Assembly: GCA_903908025.1 (NCBI GenBank)
Contig: CAIVQM010000246.1
Coordinates: 1 to 11,143 of the forward strand
Direction of reading: 5' to 3'
Length of the DNA: 11,143 nucleotides
Source: an uncultured bacterium
Lineage (GTDB): Bacteria > Actinomycetota > Actinomycetes > S36-B12
Below, piece after piece: positions 7,386 to 11,143 of this stretch. The notes beneath the pieces are model-generated. The model had not been told where the DNA came from. It saw nothing but the letters and a program-made list of their open reading frames with translations, and made no database searches. Position 1 is the first letter of the stretch, and each line of letters opens with the position of its first letter. The translations under genes were made by a program, and so were the position numbers.

Positions 7386-7407
7386 CTCGGCGAAGGGAAT
7401 CGCCGAG
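7386..7407 (-). promoter_or_regulatory. Strong hairpin in the rpmG leader
   Basis: Perfect 8-bp arms ctcggcga and tcgccgag surround a 6-base loop. On the minus-strand RNA the hairpin ends about 22 bases before the rpmG GTG, and its loop (UUCCCU) could pair with the purine-rich AGGAAGAGGAAG ribosome-binding region. It may control rpmG translation or help release the upstream tRNA. No T-run follows, so a simple terminator is less likely. Confidence 0.45.
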
Positions 7408-7426
7408 AACGATGGTCGTGCAGGAC

Positions 7427-7449
7427 GGTCATGCCAGTCGTGGATGACC
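7427..7449 (-). promoter_or_regulatory. Hairpin just downstream of tRNA-Met
   Basis: GGTCAT and ATGACC arms enclose CCA-GTCG-TGG, giving a 6+3-bp stem with one bulged base and a tetraloop. It starts 12 bases after the 3' end of tRNA-Met on the minus strand and precedes the rpmG-leader hairpin. Together they could separate tRNA from mRNA by processing or partial termination; this is inferred from the structure only. Confidence 0.4.
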
Positions 7450-7460
7450 AGCCTGGTGCG

Positions 7461-7533
7461 TAGCGGAGGCCGGACTTGAACCGGCGACACAGCGATTATG
7501 AGCCGCTTGCTCTACCAACTGAGCTACCCCGCC
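7461..7533 (-). tRNA. tRNA-Met (anticodon CAT), elongator type
   Basis: This is a 73-nt cloverleaf on the minus strand. The acceptor is GGCGGGG with CTCCGCT (G1-U72 wobble), the D arm GCTC/GAGC, and the anticodon stem AGCGG/TCGCT with loop CTCATAA. The T arm is GCCGG-TTCAAGT-CCGGC and the discriminator is A. It lacks the three G-C pairs of initiator tRNA in the anticodon stem. A lysidine-modified tRNA-Ile2 has the same anticodon, but sequence and position (tRNA-Thr, tRNA-Met, rpmG) favour elongator Met. CCA is not encoded. Confidence 0.93.
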
Positions 7534-7561
7534 TTGCAATGGGGCAATCATCACCCCACCG

Positions 7562-7633
7562 AGCCCCTTCCGGGAATCGGACCCGGTACCTCGCCCTTAC
7601 CAAGGGAGCGCTCTACCAATGAGCTAAAGGGGC
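7562..7633 (-). tRNA. tRNA-Thr (anticodon GGT), with a mismatch in the anticodon stem
   Basis: This is a 72-nt cloverleaf on the minus strand. The acceptor GCCCCTT pairs perfectly with AAGGGGC, the D arm is GCTC/GAGC, the loop TTGGTAA gives GGT, the T arm is CCGGG-TCCGATT-CCCGG and the discriminator is T. The anticodon stem CTCCC/GGGCG has a U28-C42 mismatch where a U-A pair would be expected. CCA is not encoded. It lies 28 bases before tRNA-Met, presumably in the same transcript. Confidence 0.94.
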
Positions 7634-7646
7634 GCAAAGCCACGCA

Positions 7647-7672
7647 AGCGTACAAGAGCGCGACTCGTCGCG
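7647..7672 (-). promoter_or_regulatory. Candidate tRNA-Thr promoter with palindrome
   Basis: TACGCT (minus strand, 7652-7647) fits the TANNNT -10 pattern, 13 bases before tRNA-Thr. Just upstream is the perfect palindrome CGCGAC-TC-GTCGCG (7659-7672), which would lie in the -35/-10 spacer. No good -35 is visible. The palindrome might be an operator or chance in GC-rich DNA. Confidence 0.3.
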
Positions 7673-7735
7673 TGAAATCGAGGTCCGTACCCGCCCCCAT
7701 GTGCACCAATCGTCCCGGCGCGGTTGACTAGTCGT

Positions 7736-8683
7736 ATGACCGACGCCCTCCGCTGGACCGCACGCGACATGCCCGATCTGTCCGGTAGGACGGCCATCGT
7801 CACAGGGGCCAACTCCGGGATCGGCTTCCACACGGCGCGGGAGCTGGCCGCTCACGGCGCTGCCGTCACTCTGGCCGTCCGCAACACGGACAAGGGAGCC
7901 GAGGCCGCAGCCCGGATCCTGGCCGAGGCACCGACAGCCACGGTGGAGGTCGAGGTCCTCGACCTGGCCGACCTGTCCTCTGTGCGGGCCTTTGCCGACC
8001 GCTGGTCCCTGGCACACGTCGACGGCCTGGACCTGCTGATCAACAACGCAGGGGTCATGGCGATCCCCCGGACGCTCACGGCCGATGGCCTCGAGATGCA
8101 GTTGGGCACCAACCACCTGGGCCACTTCGCCCTCACCGGCCTGCTCCTGCCGGCCCTCGTCGCCCAGCCCCGATCCCGCGTGGTCACGGTCTCCTCAGGG
8201 GCCCACCGCATGGGCCGGATGAACTTCGACGACCTCATGGGAGAACGCAGCTACAGCTCCTGGCGCGCCTACGGGCAGAGCAAGCTCGCGAACCTGCTGT
8301 TCACGTCCGAACTCCAGCGCCGGCTCGACGCGAACTCGATTCCGATCCACGCCATGGCCGCCCACCCCGGCTTCGCCGTCACGAACCTGCAGTCCGTCGG
8401 CCCACGGATGAGCGGCCGCTCGTGGCTCGAGAAGCCGACCGACGTGGCCACCCGCGTACTCGGCCAGCCCGCCGAGATGGGTGCCCTGCCGACCCTCTTC
8501 GCGGCGACCGCCCCCGGGCTGCCCGGCAACAGCTACATCGGGCCGGACGGCTTCCTGGAGCAGCGCGGCCATCCCCGCCTCGTCGACCGGACCAAGGCGG
8601 CCAAGAATGCTGCCGATGCCCGGCGGCTGTGGGACACAAGTGAGACGATCACCGGCGTGCACTACCCCTTGGACATCACGTGA
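7736..8683 (+). CDS. Short-chain dehydrogenase/reductase, retinol-dehydrogenase-like
   Basis: NAD(P)-dependent oxidoreductase of the classical SDR superfamily, in the branch of RDH11-14 and WWOX-like proteins; the substrate is unknown. The 315 residues show the cofactor motif TGANSGIG (23-30), an arginine at the end of beta-2 (AVRN, R49) suggesting NADP(H), DLADL (76-80), NNAG (103-106), N126 in TNHLGHF, Ser153/154 in VSSGAHR, and the catalytic Y179-X3-K183 in YGQSKLANLLF. The C-terminal AHPGFAVTNL is typical of this branch. ATG 7736 was chosen over TTG 7724; neither has a clear ribosome binding site, so a leaderless or weakly initiated message is possible. It is the first gene of a three-gene plus-strand unit and its stop overlaps the next start (GTGA). 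Confidence 0.9.
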   Translation: MTDALRWTARDMPDLSGRTAIVTGANSGIGFHTARELAAHGAAVTLAVRNTDKGAEAAARILAEAPTATVEVEVLDLADLSSVRAFADRWSLAHVDGLDLLINNAGVMAIPRTLTADGLEMQLGTNHLGHFALTGLLLPALVAQPRSRVVTVSSGAHRMGRMNFDDLMGERSYSSWRAYGQSKLANLLFTSELQRRLDANSIPIHAMAAHPGFAVTNLQSVGPRMSGRSWLEKPTDVATRVLGQPAEMGALPTLFAATAPGLPGNSYIGPDGFLEQRGHPRLVDRTKAAKNAADARRLWDTSETITGVHYPLDIT

Positions 8684-9699
8684 CAGCCGACGTACGCATG
8701 CCCGCGGAGTGGGAGCCGCACGAGCGCACCTGGATGGCGTGGCCAGCCACGGGCTACACGCTCGGTGAGGCCGAGGCGGACAAGACCGAAGCCCGCATGG
8801 CGTGGGCGGCCGTAGCGAATGCGATCGTCCGCTTCGAACCGGTCACGATGGTGGCCGATCCCGCCGATGCCTCGATCGCCCGCGAGTACCTCGACGCTGC
8901 GATCGACATCGTCGAGGCCCCCCTGGATGACGCCTGGATGCGCGACATCGGCCCGACGTTCGTTGTCGGCCCGGCTGGCGATGTTGCCGGCGTCGACTGG
9001 ATCTTCAATGGCTGGGGCGCGGCTTCGTGGGCAACCTGGGAGAAGGACGCACGCATCGGTGCAGCCGTCTGCGACTTCGCCGGCACGCCGGTCATCACGT
9101 CCACCATGATCAATGAGGGTGGCGGAATCCACGTCAATGGCATGGGCACCGTCCTGGCCACCCGCACGGTGCAACTCGGTGAAGGGCGCAACACCGACTG
9201 GTCGCAGCAGCAGGTCGAGGATGAGTTCGCACGCACCCTGGGCACCGATCGCGTCATCTGGTTCGACCGTGGCCTGCACCGCGACTACGACAACTTCGGC
9301 ACCCGCGGCCACGTCGACATCGTGGCCTGCTTCTCGGATCCGACGACCGTGCTCATCCACGACCAGCGCAACCCCGAGCACCCGGATCATGCGGTGACCG
9401 CCGAGGTCAGGGCGATCCTCGCCCGCTACCCCGACCTCACCGTGATCGACGTCCCCGCGCCCGATGTGCTGCGCGACGAGGAGGGCTGGGTCGACTACAG
9501 CTACATCAATCACCTGATCGTCAACGGCGGCGTGATCCTGTGCGCCTTCGACGATCCGGGCGACGAGCGAGCAGCGGACATCCTGCGCGCGGCCTACCCC
9601 GGTCGCGAGATCGTCCTCGTCGACGCCCGCCCGCTCTTCGCCCGCGGCGGCGGCATCCACTGCATCACCCAGCAGCAGCCCCGATCGGGTCGTGCATGA
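8680..9699 (+). CDS. Agmatine deiminase family protein
   Basis: Belongs to the agmatine deiminase/bacterial peptidyl-arginine-deiminase family (guanidine-modifying fold), whose main members convert agmatine to N-carbamoylputrescine and ammonia. In 339 residues it shows MPAEWEPHERTWMAWP (7-22), the substrate-binding DDAWMRDIGPTF (83-94, D89), INEGGGIHVNG (144-154, E146), the catalytic His in FGTRGHVDIVACF (H211, D213), and the nucleophile Cys328 in ARGGGIHCITQQQP. All key residues are present. GTG 8680 overlaps the SDR stop by four bases. No N-carbamoylputrescine amidase, ornithine or arginine decarboxylase lies in the window, so the polyamine role is not confirmed and another guanidino substrate is possible. 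The gene ends in ATGA overlap with the ACT gene. Confidence 0.9.
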   Translation: MTADVRMPAEWEPHERTWMAWPATGYTLGEAEADKTEARMAWAAVANAIVRFEPVTMVADPADASIAREYLDAAIDIVEAPLDDAWMRDIGPTFVVGPAGDVAGVDWIFNGWGAASWATWEKDARIGAAVCDFAGTPVITSTMINEGGGIHVNGMGTVLATRTVQLGEGRNTDWSQQQVEDEFARTLGTDRVIWFDRGLHRDYDNFGTRGHVDIVACFSDPTTVLIHDQRNPEHPDHAVTAEVRAILARYPDLTVIDVPAPDVLRDEEGWVDYSYINHLIVNGGVILCAFDDPGDERAADILRAAYPGREIVLVDARPLFARGGGIHCITQQQPRSGRA

Positions 9700-10082
9700 G
9701 CGGCGAGACCGACCTTGCTCGACTGCTCGCCACCATCCGGCCGATCGTGCGCGAGGGGGAGTTCGTGTTCATTCCCCTCACCGCGACTCCGGATGTTGAG
9801 TGCTTCGCAACCATCGTTGAGGACGAGGGCGTCACGTGCGTCGTCCGACGCGAGACGGCTGACGAGCAGGGCTGGCCTTACGACTTCGTCGCCGGGTGGC
9901 TCACCCTCGAGGTGCACTCCGCACTCGCTGCGGTAGGTCTCACCGCGGCCGTGAGCACCGCCCTCGCAGACGTCGGGATCAGCTGCAATGTGATCGCCGG
10001 CTACTTCCACGATCACCTTCTCGTGCCGTCTGATCGAATGGCTGACGCACTGGCGGCTCTGGCCGCCCTCGGATCCCGCTAG
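9696..10082 (+). CDS. ACT-domain protein (ACT_3-like)
   Basis: A small protein of 128 residues resembling stand-alone ACT_3 family proteins, thought to bind amino acids or related ligands and regulate partners. Features are an N-terminal strand segment (LLATIRPIVREGEFVFIPLT, 10-29), an ATIVEDEGVTCVVRRE strand-turn (38-53), WLTLEVHSALAAVGLTAAV (68-86) and the conserved GISCNVIAGYFHDHLLVP (94-111). It has no DNA-binding or catalytic domain. ATG 9696 overlaps the deiminase stop by four bases (ATGA), so the two are probably made together. It may sense a substrate or product of the deiminase or SDR, which is inference. Its TAG stop overlaps the TAG of the convergent metallo-hydrolase gene in CTAG. 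Confidence 0.87.
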   Translation: MSGETDLARLLATIRPIVREGEFVFIPLTATPDVECFATIVEDEGVTCVVRRETADEQGWPYDFVAGWLTLEVHSALAAVGLTAAVSTALADVGISCNVIAGYFHDHLLVPSDRMADALAALAALGSR

Positions 10083-10849
10083 CGAGTGAGCCGCGCCCGA
10101 GCGAGATTGGCCATGTGCAGGTCGGCGTTCTCCGGGTCGGCGATGCGCGGATCGTTGCTCACCCGTCCGGCCAGCAGGTCATCGAGGTAGCGACGGTCGG
10201 CATTCATGCGTGCCACCGGATGCGATGTCGGCGTGCCGTGACCGGGGATCAACACGCGCGCAGCGCTGACCGCATCTGCTAGCCGCTCCAGACCAGTCAG
10301 GTATGTCTCGAGCGTCACATCGTCCTGCGCCGGCATCGGCAGCTCGACATCGCTGAGCATGTCGCCGGCCACCAGGATCCCGGGTTCCTCGATCAGGAGC
10401 GCCAGATGAGCCGGTGCATGCGCATCGTGGACCACCACACGAGCAGCGGGCCCCGCCCAGGGCAGCGAACCGTCCGGGAGCGGCTCGAGGCGGCCGGCAA
10501 GCGCGATGAGGTCCGGCGTAAGGAACTCGGCCAGCGGCGCCAGGAGCACCTCGCGGTCCTGCGACAGGTGGGCGACCGTGCCCGCGCTGGACCAGCGGGG
10601 CACTTCACCCAGGTCCGGGTGCCACAGCACGTGGTCGTAGTGCTCATGGGTGGCCAGGCCGGCCACGCAGTCGACACCCAGCGCGGCCAGGTCAGCCGGA
10701 ATGGCGGCCAGCTCGTCGGGATCCCACGCCGGGTCGATCACGACCGCCCCGCCGATCCCGTCGAGCAGCACCGTCGACGTGGTGGCGTACCGGCGCGATG
10801 TCGCAACCCACACCCCCGCGGCGACCTCGACGAGTCGGGAGAGGTTCAT
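10079..10849 (-). CDS. Metallo-beta-lactamase-fold hydrolase
   Basis: A cytosolic-looking 256-residue member of the MBL superfamily; substrate unknown. It carries the zinc motif THEHYDH (H68, H70, D72, H73), a third metal His at about H148 in HAPAHLALLIE, the bridging Asp in VAGDML (D163) and the final His in IPGHGTP (H204), so a binuclear site is complete. The strand VVIDPAWDPDEL (36-47) leads to the metal loop. The C-terminal helix after residue 210 (NADRRYLDDLLAGR) resembles generic MBL hydrolases; no lactonase, RNase Z or glyoxalase signature was recognised. ATG 10849 has no Shine-Dalgarno, but TACCGT lies six bases upstream, suggesting a leaderless message. The gene starts beyond a strong terminator that follows tRNA-Tyr. 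Confidence 0.88.
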   Translation of the reverse strand: MNLSRLVEVAAGVWVATSRRYATTSTVLLDGIGGAVVIDPAWDPDELAAIPADLAALGVDCVAGLATHEHYDHVLWHPDLGEVPRWSSAGTVAHLSQDREVLLAPLAEFLTPDLIALAGRLEPLPDGSLPWAGPAARVVVHDAHAPAHLALLIEEPGILVAGDMLSDVELPMPAQDDVTLETYLTGLERLADAVSAARVLIPGHGTPTSHPVARMNADRRYLDDLLAGRVSNDPRIADPENADLHMANLARARLTR

Positions 10850-10855
10850 GGGCGC

Positions 10856-10861
10856 ACGGTA
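10856..10861 (-). promoter_or_regulatory. Candidate -10 for a leaderless MBL-hydrolase mRNA
   Basis: TACCGT on the minus strand fits TANNNT and ends six bases before ATG 10849, the spacing expected if transcription starts at the ATG. This agrees with the lack of a ribosome binding site. No -35 is obvious. Confidence 0.35.
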
Positions 10862-10874
10862 GTGGGACGGAACA

Positions 10875-10910
10875 GCTGCGGGGCCGCTCCCGAAGGAACG
10901 GCCCCGCAGC
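10875..10910 (-). terminator. Strong terminator-like hairpin after tRNA-Tyr
   Basis: Perfect 12-bp GC-rich arms (gctgcggggccg and cggccccgcagc) surround an inner 3-bp TCC/GGA helix with a CGAA loop, separated by one mismatch. The hairpin starts six bases beyond tRNA-Tyr on the minus strand. Only a few T residues follow, as is common for actinobacterial terminators. It insulates the MBL gene from tRNA-Tyr transcription. Confidence 0.75.
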
Positions 10911-10915
10911 GTGCG

Positions 10916-10998
10916 TGGCAGGTGAAGGATTCGAACCTTCGGAGGCGTAAGCCGACGGATTTACAGTCCGCTCCCATTGGCCGCTCGGGCAACCTGCC
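10916..10998 (-). tRNA. tRNA-Tyr (anticodon GTA)
   Basis: This is an 83-nt class II tRNA on the minus strand. The acceptor GGCAGGT pairs perfectly with ACCTGCC, the D stem is CCC/GGG, and the anticodon stem GCGGA/TCCGT carries loop CTGTAAA, giving GTA. It has a long variable arm (GGC-TTAC-GCC), T arm GAAGG-TTCGAAT-CCTTC and discriminator A. The 3' CCA is not encoded. The anticodon is normal, so this is not an amber suppressor. Confidence 0.97.
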
Positions 10999-11012
10999 GT
11001 GATGCCTGCAGA

Positions 11013-11018
11013 ACGATA
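11013..11018 (-). promoter_or_regulatory. Candidate -10 for tRNA-Tyr
   Basis: TATCGT on the minus strand fits TANNNT and lies 14 bases before the tRNA-Tyr 5' end, similar to the 13-base spacing at tRNA-Thr. The -35 region is not recognisable. The same 62-base gap must also drive the divergent flavoprotein gene. Confidence 0.35.
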
Positions 11019-11060
11019 CACGGGCCGACACAATGGTCCGATGACGGGCAGCGACGCATC

Positions 11061-11143
11061 ATGATGGATCCACGGCACGCCATCCTCTTCGAGCCGGTCC
11101 CGATCGGGCCGAAGGTGCTGCCCAACCGGTTCTACCAGGTGCC
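11061..11143 (+). CDS. Trimethylamine-dehydrogenase-like flavin oxidoreductase, N-terminal fragment
   Basis: Only 27 codons are visible before the window ends. The peptide begins MMDPRHAILFEPVPIG and continues with PKVLPNRFYQVP, which closely parallels the N-terminus of trimethylamine/dimethylamine dehydrogenases (RDPKHDILFEPIQIG, NRFYQVPHC). These are ~700-residue enzymes with an FMN TIM barrel, a 4Fe-4S cluster and an ADP-binding domain that oxidatively N-demethylate methylamines. Related NADH:flavin oxidoreductases (2,4-dienoyl-CoA reductase-like) share part of this motif, so the substrate cannot be fixed. The start is ATG 11061 or the adjacent ATG 11064; neither has a ribosome binding site. 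A seven-codon ORF from ATG 11041 (MTGSDAS) ends in a TGA overlapping this ATGATG. Confidence 0.8.
   Translation, partial: MMDPRHAILFEPVPIGPKVLPNRFYQV

Noticed and set aside
7364..7432. Longer rpmG start at ATG 7432
   Set aside because: It would translate the leader hairpin into non-family sequence; GTG 7363 has a ribosome binding site and gives the standard 55-residue L33.
1..11143. Mobile element, CRISPR array, phage or defence island
   Set aside because: No transposase, integrase, regular repeat array or target-site duplication was seen; gene content and order are core chromosomal.

Overview
GC-rich chromosomal window from an actinobacterium, probably an uncultured or little-studied lineage. 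The gene order is the core actinobacterial cluster tRNA-Thr, tRNA-Met, rpmG, hadA-like, hadB-like, (glycosyltransferase), murB, aminotransferase, tRNA-Trp, secE, nusG, rplK, rplA. Supporting signs are the frequent GTG starts, an acidic NusG extension, a HadAB-type dehydratase pair, and tRNAs without an encoded CCA.

Layout. (1) Positions 1-2488, minus strand: tRNA-Trp, secE, nusG, rplK and rplA form one translation/secretion cluster. rplA runs off the left edge and has an in-frame amber codon where relatives have glutamine. (2) 2640-3854, plus strand: a class I aminotransferase of the aspartate aminotransferase type. (3) 3884-7633, minus strand: tRNA-Thr, tRNA-Met, rpmG, hadA-like, hadB-like, a two-domain glycosyltransferase, murB and a small Trp-rich secreted protein. 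The CDSs from hadA to the secreted protein are tightly packed (ATGA and TAGTG overlaps, 2-10 nt gaps). (4) 7736-10082, plus strand: a three-gene unit of SDR oxidoreductase, agmatine-deiminase-family enzyme and ACT-domain protein, joined by GTGA and ATGA overlaps. (5) 10079-10998, minus strand: tRNA-Tyr, a strong terminator hairpin and a metallo-beta-lactamase-fold hydrolase whose stop codon overlaps that of the ACT gene. (6) 11061 to the right edge, plus strand: the N-terminus of a trimethylamine-dehydrogenase-like flavoprotein.

Most of the window is housekeeping: translation (L1, L11, L33, four tRNAs), transcription elongation (NusG), protein export (SecE), peptidoglycan precursor synthesis (MurB) and acyl dehydration. 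I see no mobile element, CRISPR array, phage gene or defence system, and no convincing undescribed system. The points most worth a second look are the nonsense codon in rplA, the duplicated hairpin at the rplK end, the CysRS-tail/glycosyltransferase architecture, the Trp-rich secreted protein coupled to murB, the SDR/deiminase/ACT unit and the paired hairpins in front of rpmG. No gene-free stretch exceeds 300 bases; the longest, 2489-2639, is described as a feature.
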